Positions 1-11,022 of a DNA stretch of 64,000 bases are shown piece after piece; position 1 is the first letter of the stretch; each line of letters starts with the position of its first letter. The notes below the pieces were generated by a model. The model saw nothing but the letters and a program-made list of their open reading frames with translations. It was not told where the DNA came from and made no database searches. The translations under genes and the position numbers were made by a program. Origin of the DNA: Parapristionchus giblindavisi (Eukaryota; Nematoda; Chromadorea; Rhabditida; Diplogasteridae); NCBI GenBank assembly GCA_943737045.1, contig CALSFV010000039.1:573001-637000 (forward strand), in the 5' to 3' direction.

Positions 1-780
1 ACGTACTCGACGAGTACTTTAAAATGAGCATATACATGGCAAGGATCCGACAACTTTTTTTCCAAGACCATTTTCGAGTCCTTATTTTTCAGTATACTAA
101 AATTTTTTTCGTGAAACAACAAACTAAGTATGGATTTTTGAGTTCTACAATATTGGCGGAAGCATTTTGTGCACAAAAAATATTCACTATTGTTATTGTT
201 TATTGTTTTACTAAAACTTGTTTGGAAAACGGTGTGAATTAATTAAACTCATGTATTTCTCTTGTGCATGCGTTTCAAACAAAATGCTCAACATGATAGT
301 TGTTATACTCGACGAGCTCTTCAATTTGAGTACAAACACGAGGGGGTTTGAAAACAAAAATTTTTTCTGGTCAACTTCAGGTTCATTTATCTCAAAAGAC
401 GGGTCCTTCGATTTTTCATTTTTTCCCCTTATTCGACGCGGAATTTTTTGCTCTATAAGATGAGGTAAAAATTGGACTGCACTTTTTCGTTTTAAAAATA
501 TTTTATTTTCGTTTTACTCAAAATTAGCATGAAAACGTGTGAAACTCTCTTGTACATGAGTTTCAGACAAAACGTTCAACATGAAAGTTGTTCTACTCGA
601 CGAGCTCTTCAATATGAGTACAAACATGAGGGGGTTTGAAAGCAATAATATTTTCGGGTCAACGTCAGGTCCATTTATCTCAAAAGACGGGTCCTTCGAT
701 TTTTGATTTTTTCCCTTATTCGACGCGGAATTTTTTGCTCTATAAGATAAGGCAAAAATTGGACTGCATTTTTTTGTTTT
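1..780. repeat. Tandem ~288-bp repeat, at least two full units
   Basis: The segment around 220-500 is repeated at 530-780. Landmarks such as CTCGACGAGCTCTTCAAT (308 and 596) and the block ending in TTCGACGCGGAATTTTTTGC recur 288 nt apart. A third, partial unit begins at the window edge (CTCGACGAG at 6). No coding signal is visible. The short open frames here do not stay open from unit to unit. Confidence 0.8.
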
Positions 781-1690
781 GAAATTTTAATTAATTTTTG
801 AATGTTTTGAGAAGGCAAAAAAATCAGTTTGCGATCGGATCTCCGGACCGCCGTATAGCCAGTTTTTGTTGTCTATTTATACTTATAATTAATCGACACT
901 AACATTGGTCCTACGTCGCTCCATTTTTTTTCGGTGAAAATCGAGTTTTCAAAATTCGAGAACCCGTCACATCTGTGTTTCAAGGAACCTGCCCAAATGA
1001 ATACCCATTTTGTGATGGGGACCCATGGGGGTATCCATAAAAAATGTTGGGCCAAATCGGTGAGGTCGATGTCCGGGGTCACTGGCACAACCCTCGAATC
1101 TTACTGAGCCGGTGTCTTAAAGGCTAACCCAAGCTAATTTTTCGGGCTACGCTCTCTCGTAGACAAAGAAAGCGAGAGAGTGTGGCCAGAGCGAAGAGTT
1201 TCAAATTAACTTGGTCTATCACTTTAACAACTACTGAAAACGTTCTTCCGAATCAAAATCGCTACACTTGATCCCATTCAAAAAGTGAAATATGAAACAA
1301 ACTTCTGAAAAAAAATAATAATAACTTTATTATGCTGGTACGTAATGAACAATACATAGGACTCAAACAAGGAAAATGGTTGGATACATAATTTACTATG
1401 CCACAACGGGGTATAATAGACAGAGAAAAATAGCCCATGAAGTCTTCGCTCAATACTTTCTCAGCAATCGCTTCCTCTCTTGCATTTGTTTAAATGATAA
1501 GAATTATTTAAATATGCCTGTTCAAGTATAAGACTAATAAATTAGAAAATTCTAAAGTGGCAACAATTTAAACAAGAATTTCTGAATCATTTATTGTTTT
1601 CGTATGAAAAAGAAAAAAACCCAATTTCACAACCCTTAGAAAATATCACTTTGATGCTTTTTATATATCACATTCCTATAATATGACATG
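780..1690. other. Gene-free stretch
   Basis: AT-rich DNA with no splice-compatible coding exon that I could recognise. It holds one copy of the small TTAA-bounded palindromic element (1117-1227). A poly-A/TAA run near 1305-1330 is followed by sequence resembling 40,100-40,200, which may be a retroelement tail. Confidence 0.5.
1117..1227. mobile_element. TTAA-bounded palindromic MITE, family M1 (copy 1)
   Basis: About 110 bp, bounded by TTAAAG and CTTTAA. It has an inverted core, CTCTCTCGTAGACAAAG then GCGAGAGAGTGTGGCCAGAG. Related copies lie at 7800, 13785, 14281, 16410, 29204, 45840 and 59432. It is too small to encode anything. TTAA at both ends fits a piggyBac-like or TTAA-targeting MITE, by inference. 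Confidence 0.7.
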
Positions 1691-2425
1691 TTATCCTGCC
1701 TGAATCGAATCCTATTATGCACTATTAAGACTCTTCTACATATTAAAAATCGTAAATCTGCCCTAGTGTGAACTATAGCGACGCGACGCGGTCACGCAAA
1801 TTTAAGACGCCTAGCAAAAACAAATAGCAAACGCTCTGTTTTCTATCAAAAAATTTGTTTCAGTTGGTGCTTACCTTTTTTGAAATATGTTCCATCTTGC
1901 TTCTAATAATACAATTATAAACCTTTCCTATAATGATGAAATTAGTCTCGAGTGAGCTTCGTCTCGTCTTCCCTGTTACACTGCGTACATTTCAACTAAG
2001 TGTGGGCATAAAATGTTTTCCCGTTCAATCTCTTCCGAATTGTTACGTTATGGACATTGCATCGCTCGATTTCGTTTACATAAAATAATGCGAAATGAAG
2101 ATACCACTGTTGCGGTAGGATTTATCCCTCTCCCTCTTCCTTTCACTCTCTACCTCTTCCTCTCAGTCTTCCATTTATTCTCACCGTCTTTCTTCCTACT
2201 GAGTAGTGTTCCTCATTTGTCCCCAATAATAAGCGCAAATGACGAAATATTTTAGATTCCAGGGAAGCAAAGAATGGCTTGAAAGCTGCGCTCAAAACAA
2301 TAATTTGACCCGATTCATGATCCAAAATATTTTATTTGCGATGTGTTAACTTGTTATGGGCGTGCCAAACGGGATACAATATAGTATTTCGATGGATAAT
2401 AATAATAATAAAAATAATAATAATG

Positions 2426-2493
<68 letters not shown>

Positions 2494-2760
2494 TAATAAT
2501 AATAAATAAATAAAATAAAGAATGGTTCTCCAGGAGATCAGGGATGAAAAAGTTGACGGAAATAAGTAGAACTAAATGCCGATCGAACGAACTAGTGATT
2601 ATGTCAAAGAATCCTTGTCCACTTTTACTCATCATATTCTGTTTCACGATTTTTCACAACCAACAATGTTGTTTGCTATTGAAAATACTATTTTCAGGTC
2701 ACCTATACTGGCCGTCAAGACTTTAATGATTATAATATGGAATGGAGTAAAATATTTGAA
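1690..2760. repeat. Segment paralogous to 6770-7570
   Basis: Ordered matches with 6770-7570 include CTGAATCGA..CCTATTATGCA, the GACGC..GCGGTCACGCAA block, the CT-rich tract (2126-2180 against 7230-7300) and the block TTTCAGGTCACCTATACTGG at 2692 and 7495. The second copy has a stop in the exon-like part, so it looks like a decayed duplicate of the 5' region of the gene beginning near 2698. Confidence 0.6.
2397..2516. repeat. (TAA)n microsatellite
   Basis: Almost uninterrupted TAA/AAT repeats over about 120 bp, ending in TAAATAAAATAAAG. Simple sequence. Confidence 0.95.
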
Positions 2761-2892
2761 ATTTGTAATTCACTCGAAAAGCTGACAGAGATGCAAGCTC
2801 TACTCAATTCATAATGTCTTCTTCGATGCAGTGAGGATGGAGATAAGACTCATCGATCTCATGTTGATGGCTCTTTGTTTGAACTCATACAA
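2698..2892 (+). CDS. Possible 5' exon(s) of the RING gene, structure unresolved
   Basis: A good acceptor (ATTTTCAG ending at 2697) opens a frame of 38 codons with charged and aromatic content (begins VTYTGRQDFNDYNMEW) to a TAA at 2812. Further on, after GATGCAG at 2830, another frame (EDGDKTHRSHVDG...) is open to a strong donor, GTAAGT, at 2893. I could not join the two in one frame with confidence. A possible 63-nt intron from 2768 gives a different frame. They could be upstream exons of the gene at 5138-6137, with the foldback at 3088-5073 inside the intervening intron, or remnants of a separate gene. The exon-like start is repeated, with a stop, at 7502. Confidence 0.35.
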
Positions 2893-2897
2893 GTAAG

Positions 2898-3010
2898 TAA
2901 TATCACGCCCGTCACGAGAGAATTGAGATAAAATGGCTATTCTTCGGAATGAAGTAAAAATGTTGAAATGAGTTAGGACCATTTTTGGACATCTCTAGGC
3001 ATGCCCCAAC
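2898..3010. mobile_element. Fragment related to the 11753-12202 foldback
   Basis: Shares AATATCA.GCC.GTCACGAG followed by AGAAT.GAG, and AGGCATGCCC, with the element at 11753-12202. Only one arm is present here. Confidence 0.5.
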
Positions 3011-3087
3011 AGAACCCAAAGTACCAGAAATGGTAGAAATGTTTATATGAGCGATATCACGAGAGATTGCATGAAATACAATATTTT

Positions 3088-5073
3088 CGGAACAATTTTC
3101 GAAAAAGTATTTTTGATTTCTATGAAACTTTTATATGTGAGTACCCAGGGACAAGAAAATTATTGATCCCGGTCCCAGGTCTCAAACCCGGCTTTTAGGT
3201 ATTTGACGGTTCTAAAATTCGAAAAATCATAACTTCTTTCAAAATTAGTCTGGAAAGCTGTTCGGCAACTCAAAAAATGTTTAAAAAAATATGACAAAAC
3301 TTTTCTTTTGCATGTGTAATGCGCAAAACAAATAGAAAAATGTTGTGATTAAAAAACCTTTTTTATCACAAAAATAATTTTTTCGTATCTTAGATGCCAG
3401 AAAGCGCAGAATTTCTATGCAGACTATTAAAGACCAGAGCAAGATTATTTAATAAAAAAAAATTTAAAAAATAAAAAGGTATGGTGTTTTTTTCCACAAA
3501 ATGGCTCAGAATAAAACAAATTTGGAAAATTTTTGAAAACAATTTTCCTCTATTCTAGTGTATCAGTCGTTCAACTGTGTTGAACGTTTACTCTATTGAT
3601 TTTTTCATCAAAAATGTTGTATCTTCCCTCTTTCCATTGTTAAAGTCATGAAAATATTAAATTATCAGTAATTCGTAGAAATTTATTGAATACAATTCTA
3701 AACAATATGGATTTTAGGATAAATAAATTGTTAGTTTTCTCTGCAGATTTCATAGTATATAATGTTTATTTCCATTAACATTTTACAGATATAGAAACTG
3801 AGCAGTTCATGCATTTTTCCACGTCTGTCATCAAGAGACCAAAATCAAATTTAACGTAACATTATGACAAACGTGGAAATATGCAAAGAGTTCACTTTCC
3901 ATATCTGCAAAGTCGTCATAGAAAACAAAAATTCCATATATTCAAGACTAATTCATCATATTTCGTAGAATTTAAATAGCAATTCGACGAATAACCGATT
4001 TTTTTTCATGTTCAGTTGCACGCGTTCCGTTTTGTGATTTCAAATGCAACCTCCGAGAGAAGGAGAGAAGGACATTTTAGTTGTATCTCACGGTCTCTCG
4101 ACTCCCTCTACTCTCCTCTGCTCTCCTTTCTTCTCCCAGAGGCCGTCTAGAAAGGCGCGTAAACAAGAACTCGTCCCAACCCCCCCCCCCCTCAGAGGAA
4201 AACACAAGAGAGAAGACTTTGCAATTCGGGGGACCGACTATAACAAATTAAATGTAAACTGATGACAGACGTGGAAAAATGCATGAACTGCTCAGTTTCT
4301 ATATCTGTAAAATGTTAATGGAAATAAACATTATATACTATGAAATCTGCAGAGAAAACTAACAATTTATTTATTCTAAAATCCATATTATTTAGAATTT
4401 TATTCAATAAATTTCGACGAATTTCTGATAATTTTATATTTTCATGACTTTAACAATGGAATGAGGGAAGATACAACATTTTTGATGAAAAAATCAATAG
4501 AGTAAACGTTCAACACAGTTTTAATGCGCAAAACAAATAGAAAAAAAAGTTTTAATGCGCAAAACAAATAGAAAAAACGTTCAACACAGTTGAACGACTG
4601 ATACACTAGAATAGAGGAAAATTGTTTTCAAAAATTTTCCAAATTTCTTTTATTCTGACAACTTTGTGGAAAAAAAACCATACCTTTTTTTTACATTTTT
4701 TTATTAACTAATCTTGCTCTGATCTTTAATAGTCTGCATAGAAATTCTGCGCTTTCTGGCATCTAAGATACGAAAAAATTATTTTTGTGATTTTAATAAA
4801 GGTTTTTTAATCACAACTTTTTTCTATTTGTTTTGCGCATTACACATGCAAAATAAAAGTTTTTTGTCATATTTTTTCTACATTTTTTGAGTTGCCGAAC
4901 AGCTTTCCAGACTAATTTTGAAAGAAGTTATGATTTTTCGAATTTTAGAACCGTCAAATACATAAAAGCCGGCTTTGAGACCTGGGACCGGGATCAATTA
5001 TTTTCTTGCCCCCTGGGTACTCACATATAAAAGTTTCATAGAAATCAAAAATACTTTTTCGAAAATTGTTCCG
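3088..5073. mobile_element. Long foldback element, 2.0 kb
   Basis: The sequence from 3088 (CGGAACAATTTTCGAAAAAG) inward to about 3880 is the near reverse complement of 4260-5073. Clear examples are the block around GATCCCGGTCCCAGGTCTCA at 3163 and its mirror at 4975. The loop (about 3880-4260) has a C-tract and no recognisable protein. A short direct insertion-like duplication (TTTTAATGCGCAAAACAAATAG) at 4519-4573 makes the right arm longer. Both arms are AT-rich and contain no transposase frame, so this is a non-autonomous element, probably sitting in an intron. Confidence 0.85.
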
Positions 5074-5137
5074 AGCCTCCCGCAGTGATACCGCTCATGT
5101 AAATATGAAAAATTCACTTTAACTTTAAATATTAAAG

Positions 5138-6137
5138 ATTAAATGGACGGGATTTGATCTTGATGCATTCACGTGGGAGCCTATAGATCAACTGACAAAT
5201 TGCAAACCAATCGTAAAGACCTATTTTGCAACTCTTAGTCCAATGGTAACAATTGTGCAACAAATATTCTTATGTCACGTTATACGAGATTTTAGACTAC
5301 CACGTTCCTTCGCAATTCCAATATGTCGGGGTCGAAGTAATGTATCTTGAAGAATTGAAGAATAAGGAATGTACCATTTGCCTCACTGACTTTGGTATAT
5401 GTTACTAAATATTTTTGAAAAACAATGAACAGATTAAACGGATAATAATGAACAATTTTAACATAATAATTTAAGGTGACGGTGTACCAACATTTAACTT
5501 AGTAACTCTAAACACAAAGTGCTGCCGGAATTGCGTGTTCTGTCTAAACTGCATGGACAGACTGTATTTGCTGTATGGTGCAGCAAAGTGTCCTAACTGT
5601 CGAACACCATTCGACCATGTAGTAGAAGTGACAGTGAAAGCTAAGAAATCCAGAAAGAATGGAGTATTGAACTCATTCAAGGTAATTCTTTCACATAATT
5701 TTGATTTTTCCAAATACAAACATTTTAGAAATCAGGCAAGAAGACAGAATTATCTCCTGAACAACGAACGGATATATATAATCATTTGAAGTAAATAACT
5801 CTTTTTTTTATTTAATGAACATAGGTTATTGATTAACAGTTAACAAAAGAATGAATTTAATTTTTTTAATTTAATTTTTTCCAGAGAATACTTCGATCAG
5901 CCACAGTCTCAAAAGTTCAATATGTTCAAAGGACCGAAATGCATTCGCAGTCTGAAACAATCTAATGTTTCATTCTTTAATAGACTCTCGAAGAGTAAAA
6001 TTGAAACAACTCTTTCACAATTTTTTCAAGGAGGTGATATAAAGATTAGAGACCGTCCCACCTTTACCTATCAGGAAGCTAACGATATTGCTCTTGCCTT
6101 TTCACCTAGATATACTCCTGTGGTGAATTCCCCTTGA
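5138..6137 (+). CDS. RING-finger protein (3' exons)
   Basis: The supported chain is 5138-5245, 5289-5394, 5476-5681, 5729-5790 and 5885-6137, giving 244 codons and a TGA at 6135-6137. Phases agree across every junction. The acceptor before 5289 (ACGAG) is weak; TTTTAG at 5295 is better but would shift the frame. The exon ending at 5394 has KECTICL, and the next has CCRNCVFC..CMDRL...KCPNCRTPF, together a C3HC4-type RING, the zinc-binding fold of many E3 ubiquitin ligases. The tail is basic and then polar, without further recognised domains. No start codon is certain: an ATG at 5340 would give 191 aa, but open frame upstream argues for a longer protein. A foldback element lies immediately upstream. 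AATAAA occurs at 6167. Confidence 0.75.
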
Positions 6138-6282
6138 AAAACTCAATTGAGTTCCTAAGTAGTGTGAATAAAGATATCATTATTTTTGTTGTGTAGATAG
6201 CCTATTCCCTATGTATATTGATCGTCTCTATCCCCTATGTATATCGATTAGAATATGTTATCATGTAAACATGTTAGCAATT

Positions 6283-6500
6283 TCTTTGAAAGAAATTATC
6301 CTATAGCTCGTTTGAATATTCAATTAAATAAATATTATGTGAGACATCTCAAGAATTTTGCAATTTGATGTGTGGTGATAATTTTGAAAACAAGCATCCA
6401 AAGAACTCAGTAGCTAAAATGAAAATCATTTTACACACTACACATACAATGCAGATTGAATCACATTAAAGATCAAAGTTCAATGAACTAGGGCAAAAAA
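6283..6500. repeat. Inverted repeat arm, partner at 9190-9395
   Basis: GAAATTATCCTATAGCTCG, the GAGACATCTC block and the GATCAAAG block all reappear, reverse complemented and diverged, at 9190-9395. The palindromic AATTTCTTTGAAAGAAATTATCC also occurs beside MSP and peptide genes (28,745; 33,112; 41,035), marking shared duplication boundaries. Confidence 0.6.
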
Positions 6501-6769
6501 TCGTGTTTTTTTTTAATATTTAACACATAAGTACATATTTACATGCTTATTTTATATGTTTTTAAACTCAACAAATATTGCATAATCAAGGAAATATCCT
6601 ATTAAAACTTCGAATAAAGTTGAAAGATGATTGCGAATTCACTCTTTGCACTCTCGGCTCTCGCCAGGAAGAGAAAACATACGAAAAATGAGAGAACGTG
6701 CAAAAGTCAGAGGGTGAACTTGCCATTTCGATTTTTGTCAACATTCTTATTTAAACATTTTTTGTATTA

Positions 6770-7570
6770 AGCATTCTGAATCGATTCCTATTATGCAACT
6801 ATACTATGAAATTGTAAATCTGCCCCAGTGCGAGCAACACTGTACGCTACACGCGTTGCGGTCACGCAAGCTGTGACGCCAGTAGAAAGAGAGAGAGAGA
6901 AATGTTTGTTTTCAATACAAATATATTATTTCATTTATTATCACTGTCTCAAGTTGTTACTTTTACTAGTTGAATTATGTTTCATCTTGCTTATAATAAT
7001 AGAATATGAGCTCAATCATACAAATACAAGAAGCTAGAGGAGGAGTGATCAAAGTTTTTTTCCAGCACCATTTCTTGTTAATAGGAAAAATGGGAAATCA
7101 GCGTACGAATATTTGTCAGTGAAGCTGTTTTTCCATTTTTCGTTGTCATGTGCAAGACTAAACCCTTTTCTATATTGCTCCATGTCCCTTCGTTTAAATA
7201 GTGTGAAATGAAGGTATCAATGTGGTACAAGAGGTCTCCCTTTCCCTCTCTTTCTTAATTTTGCTCTCTCCCTCTCCCTCTACCTCTCCCTTTCACTCTT
7301 CATCTCCGTCCAAAGTATGACTTATGCTGCACCGATACAATAACTAGCCACGGTTCTATATCCCTAATATTGTATTATCGATGTGTTAACTTGATATGGA
7401 CTTGCCAAACATGACATTATCTACTTTACAAATCACTTACTACTCCTGAATATTTTTGACAACCAGCAATGGTTTTCCTTTGAAAAATACTACTTTCAGG
7501 TCACCTATACTGGCCGTCAACAGTTTAATAGTTATAATATGGAATGTGATTAAATATATGTAAAATAATT
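6770..7570. pseudogene. Decayed duplicate of 1690-2760
   Basis: Collinear with 1690-2760. It retains the acceptor and VTYTGRQ-like opening at 7502, but the frame hits TGATTAA shortly after (near 7550). No downstream RING exons follow, so it is a truncated paralogue. Confidence 0.5.
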
Positions 7571-7799
7571 ATTTTCAACAAGCGACTGAAGCAACGGACT
7601 TTATATCCAGGTCTGGACCCTCCCTCTTTTACAACTAGGCACGTCATGGCAACTTTTCAGAATTGTAGAAAAAAGCGACTCTGAAATTGTTATATAAACT
7701 TTCAACGTATGCTCTAGAAAAGCATATTTAAGACATTTCCTTTAATTCTAGTTTATTCTGCAGTCTTTTGGTCAAAACCATTCTATTTTAGTTTCAAAG

Positions 7800-8120
7800 T
7801 TAAAGGAACACCCCGAGCTAGTTTTCCTCTCCGCTCTGGCCATACTCTCTCGTAGACAAAGAAAGTGAGAGAAAATTGCCGGAGCGGAGAGTTTCAAAAA
7901 AGGCTGGGGTGCGGCTTTAACCATTATTCCAATTGACTGCCTTTTTCCTCTCTTGTTTTACTCTCTCTCTACCTCCCATGCAGTAAATTGGAATAATGGT
8001 TAAAGTGAGAGTGACCTCTCTCAATGGCCTCTTCACTGCGCACACTATTTCTCTGTTCTCTAACAACGAGAGAGCGTAGAGCGTTGAAGAGGCCGTTGAC
8101 AAAGGTTTCGGTCCCTTTAA
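7800..8120. mobile_element. Three adjacent TTAA-bounded MITEs
   Basis: Three miniature foldbacks abut one another. 7800-7920 is an M1 copy (GAAAGTGAGAGAAAATTGCC core). 7917-8003 has arms TTAACCATTATTCCAATT and its complement. 8000-8120 has TTAAAG...CTTTAA ends around a TCAA.GGCCTCTTCA / TGAAGAGGCCGTTGA inverted repeat, and its relative lies at 39314-39434. Neighbouring elements share the TTAA at their junctions, consistent with repeated insertion at the TTAA of a resident element. Confidence 0.7.
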
Positions 8121-8219
8121 GACCGTAGTAAGAAAAAAAAGCTTTGGCCCCCTCTACATATGACATGTAGACAGGATATATTATTATTATTATAAGAGAA
8201 AAAATAGAAAAATATTCAG

Positions 8220-8860
8220 ATGGTTCGCCGTTCTCTTTCTTGTGCCTCTTGCCTGCATATGAGTCAAATTGAGACTACGCTCATAAGCGCCCGTAGTGAC
8301 GATGGTTGGCACTGTGGGATAGGCAAGCTATCGAGAGGAAACGCTCGGATATATCAATTCGCCTAGAAATATAATATCTCACATGATACTCGAGTAAGTA
8401 TTTTCCCACGTTTTCTCGAACAAGTGATCCATTTGATAATAATAATAATAATAATAATAATAATATTATGGAAGACCGCCTTTAGGGTGAGCTCGAGAAT
8501 TTTCTGATTTAAATAAATGATATTATTATTATTATTATTATTTTATTATTACTAATTATTATTATTTCAGCTACCAACTCGTGTTGTATGGAGCACGACA
8601 ATTTGCTGGAAATCGACGAGGTTTGGTTTTCATTCCAGTTCCAAATCGACTTTGTCTACTTTACGGGTCCCATGGAAGTTTACCGGTCCATAAAACTCCA
8701 TGAATAAAGTTCCTTGAAAGTTTACTGATCACAATAATGAGTCGGTTGAGACCTTTCCTATATAATTTTCATTGGTTTCGGTTATTTAAGGAATTAGTGG
8801 ATGGAGAATGGTTCATGTACTACGAATACCTAAGATAGTGAGCATACTAATCTATGGAGA
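8220..8860 (+). CDS. Possible small gene or exon remnants, unrecognised
   Basis: An ATG at 8220 opens 48 codons to TAG at 8364. Separately, a textbook acceptor (TTATTTCAG, ending 8570) is followed by a frame of 44 codons to TGA at 8701-8703 with low-complexity-free content (contains GARQFAGNRRGLVFIPVPNR). Another open frame runs from about 8793 to 8908. (TAA)n and (ATT)n repeats separate them. I cannot join them with confidence and recognise no domain. They may be remnants of one gene. Confidence 0.25.
8437..8570. repeat. (TAA)n / (ATT)n microsatellites in inverted orientation
   Basis: Runs of TAA at 8437-8465 and of ATT at 8520-8565 flank a short unique stretch and could pair with each other. 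Confidence 0.8.
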
Positions 8861-9189
8861 AGTTGTCCTTCAAGAGGTTGATGCCAGTCATGTGGATACA
8901 AGAATGACGTAGAGGAAGAGGAAATGAATGAGGAAGAGGTGGGACAAGAGTCAAACGAAATGATAGAAACTGTGGCCATATTGTTAGTCTAATAAATTTC
9001 ATTTCTCATATCACACTCATGTTGAAAGAACGACACACAATATAAGCACTGATAGCTTACGAAACACCATAAAAACATAAATAAAATAAATAAATATATT
9101 AAATATTGAAATATAACATTGACCTTTTAAAAAAGGCTACGTGTACCACGATGCATCCATGCATGTTTTACAGATTTGGTTATATTATT

Positions 9190-9395
9190 GAATTGAAAAA
9201 AAACATCATTCCAACATTATGATCTTTGATCAATGAGCTCTGATCTTCAATGTGATTTTATCTGCGTTGCTATTCTTTGGACGATTGTTTTCAAAAATCA
9301 TCACCGCACCTCAAAATGCGAAATGCGTGAGATGTCTCACATAATTTATGCTAATTGAATAATACGAGCTATAGGATAATTTCTTTCAAAGAATC
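9190..9395. repeat. Inverted repeat arm, partner at 6283-6500
   Basis: Reverse complement relation to 6283-6500, ending in CGAGCTATAGGATAATTTCTTTCAAAG. It lies about 230 bp upstream of MSP gene A. Confidence 0.6.
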
Positions 9396-9578
9396 AGAAA
9401 GAAAGAGTCAGGTCATTTAATTTTGAATATAACGATAATGTGCATTGTTGAAATTAAATTATATTGGCATTGAATATGATTAAAAGGCAATTTCGAAAAT
9501 GATAATCATGTTCTTTGTTGAAATTAAGTTATATTTGCATTGAATATAATTAAAAGTCAAATCGCGTGATCTTTTCTC

Positions 9579-9621
9579 ATATAAAAGCCATGCCAATCGG
9601 TCAACCTTCACATTTGTCGTC
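9579..9621 (+). promoter_or_regulatory. MSP gene A core promoter
   Basis: TATAAAA at 9580-9586, 42 nt before the ATG. The same spacing is found for MSP B (28636-28642, minus strand) and MSP C (36790-36796, minus strand). Confidence 0.6.
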
Positions 9622-10142
9622 ATGGCTGAGTCAGTACCTCCCGGAGATATCGCCACTCAACCCGGCAGCAAGATTGTCTTCAACGCTCCTTATGATGACA
9701 AGCACACCTACCACATCAAGGTTAGTAATTAGGTCTAGGGTTTTAAGATCTTAAAGTTCTTAGCCAACCCTAATCTACTCATCTTCAGGTAACCAACTCC
9801 TCTGCTCGTCGTATCGGATGGGCCTTCAAGACCACCAACATGAAGAGACTCGGTGTAGACCCCGGATCAGGAGTTCTCGATCCCAAGGAGAACGCCCTCA
9901 TCGCCGTCTCCTGTGACGCCTTCGCTTACGGACAGGAGGTACGATAGCATTTGTCATTGTAGTTTTCACAATTGTTTTACCGACTGCTATCATACATTCA
10001 TGTTCAGGACACCAACAACGACCGTATCACCATCGAGTGGACCAACACCCCCGATGGAGCCGCCAAGCAATTCCGTCGTGAATGGTTCCAGGGAGACGGC
10101 ATGGTCCGCAGAAAGAACCTCCCCATCGAGTACAACCCTTAA
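9622..10142 (+). CDS. Major sperm protein (MSP), copy A
   Basis: Exons 9622-9720, 9789-9938 and 10008-10142 encode 127 aa, the standard MSP length, beginning [17 protein letters not shown] and ending LPIEYNP. MSP is the filament-forming cytoskeletal protein of crawling nematode sperm and also a signal for oocyte maturation. The diagnostic stretches [25 protein letters not shown] and DTNNDRIT are intact. Both introns are about 68 nt, phase 0, with GT..AG ends. The initiator Met is followed by Ala, as in known MSPs. No damage is visible. Two further copies lie on the other strand at 28.1 and 36.2 kb, which fits the multicopy nature of the family. Confidence 0.97.
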
Positions 10143-10224
10143 GTACCACAAATATAGGGATCCTAAAGTTACGTATAAAGAGAGTACACATTTGTTACAT
10201 ATGTTGCACGAATGATAGATCAAA

Positions 10225-10350
10225 TATCAATCAATCAATCAATATTTATCAGTTTCACACTGGTATGCTGGGATATGGTTGTTAACCATTAGTAGTAGGG
10301 CATATTCCACCATCCTTTCCGATTCTTTTTTCTTACAATTAGGTCATCAC
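10225..10350. mobile_element. LINE 3' end fragment, (CAAT)n tail
   Basis: (CAAT)4 at 10228-10245 is followed by ATTTATCA and GGGCATATTCCACCA. This matches, with divergence, the end of the LINE fragment at 44730-44820, whose tail is the same CAAT repeat. Confidence 0.55.
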
Positions 10351-10371
10351 CCCAACAAGTAGGGGGCTTTC

Positions 10372-10514
10372 CGGCACTACTTCAGAATAGGGTACCAGTA
10401 CACCGGGCAAGTCCAAAAAGACATAAAAAATGAAATTAACACAAAGGAAAGGGCGTTTATATTAGGCAATTATACTATTATTTTGGGCTGGTACCCTATT
10501 CTGAAGTAGTGCCG
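10372..10514. mobile_element. MITE family M2, intact copy
   Basis: Terminal inverted repeats CGGCACTACTTCAGAATAGG and complement bound 143 bp. GCTTTC flanks both ends and may be the target-site duplication. A second copy, broken by later insertions, starts at 22887. Confidence 0.8.
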
Positions 10515-10544
10515 GCTTTCCAACAGGTCTTCGAGAAGCATATT

Positions 10545-10640
10545 GATAGGGTAAAGGTAAAGGTATAACCCAAGACACACGAAGTCCTGCGGGTTATCAC
10601 TGCTAGGCCAGTGATATTTCAAGGCCAATTCAGTTCGGAG
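10545..10640 (-). mobile_element. Retroelement 3' end with (TTTACC)n tail, family L1a
   Basis: GGTAAAGGTAAAGGTA is followed by CACACGAAGTCCTGCGGGT and ATCACTGCTAGGCCAGTGAT. The same unit recurs at 40280-40400, 41700-41880 and 55292-55472. On the minus strand it ends in TTTACC repeats, as a non-LTR retrotransposon 3' end would. Confidence 0.55.
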
Positions 10641-10660
10641 AGCCTAATCTCTTCTTCGGT

Positions 10661-11022
10661 CGAATCTACTACATTGAAATAAATTAGGCCAAAGTATTGC
10701 CATTTAACAAAAATCATTGCTTTAAATACCAATGAATAAATTGTTCCGATTATACGCTGAATAAATAGGTCAATTTTGGTTCATTGCACTCACAGAAATT
10801 TCACTTAGTGAATTATTCCCTTACTGTCTGTAGAACGGTCGCGGTGAGGGTAATGAATCAATTCAGTAAGTGAATATTTCCGGACTTCGCATAAGGCCGG
10901 AATAATTCACTAGACGGTTAGTGAATTTTCTGTGAGTGTGGAGCATTTTATTCATCGTGAAAGCAATGATTTTTGTTCAACGGCAATATTTTGGCCTGAT
11001 TTATCTTAATATAGTAGATTCG
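10661..11022. mobile_element. Foldback element with a nested MITE
   Basis: CGAATCTACTACATT.AAATAA at the left and its complement ending at 11022 bound about 360 bp. The mirrored blocks AGGCCAAAGTATTGCC and GGCAATATTTTGGCCT are clear. Inside, CACTCACAGAAATTTCACT...GTGAATTTTCTGTGAGTG (10787-10938) forms a second inverted-repeat element, so one MITE is nested in another. Confidence 0.75.

Noticed and set aside
2354..2647. 97-codon frame rich in tyrosine
   Set aside because: Translation of the (TAA)n microsatellite.
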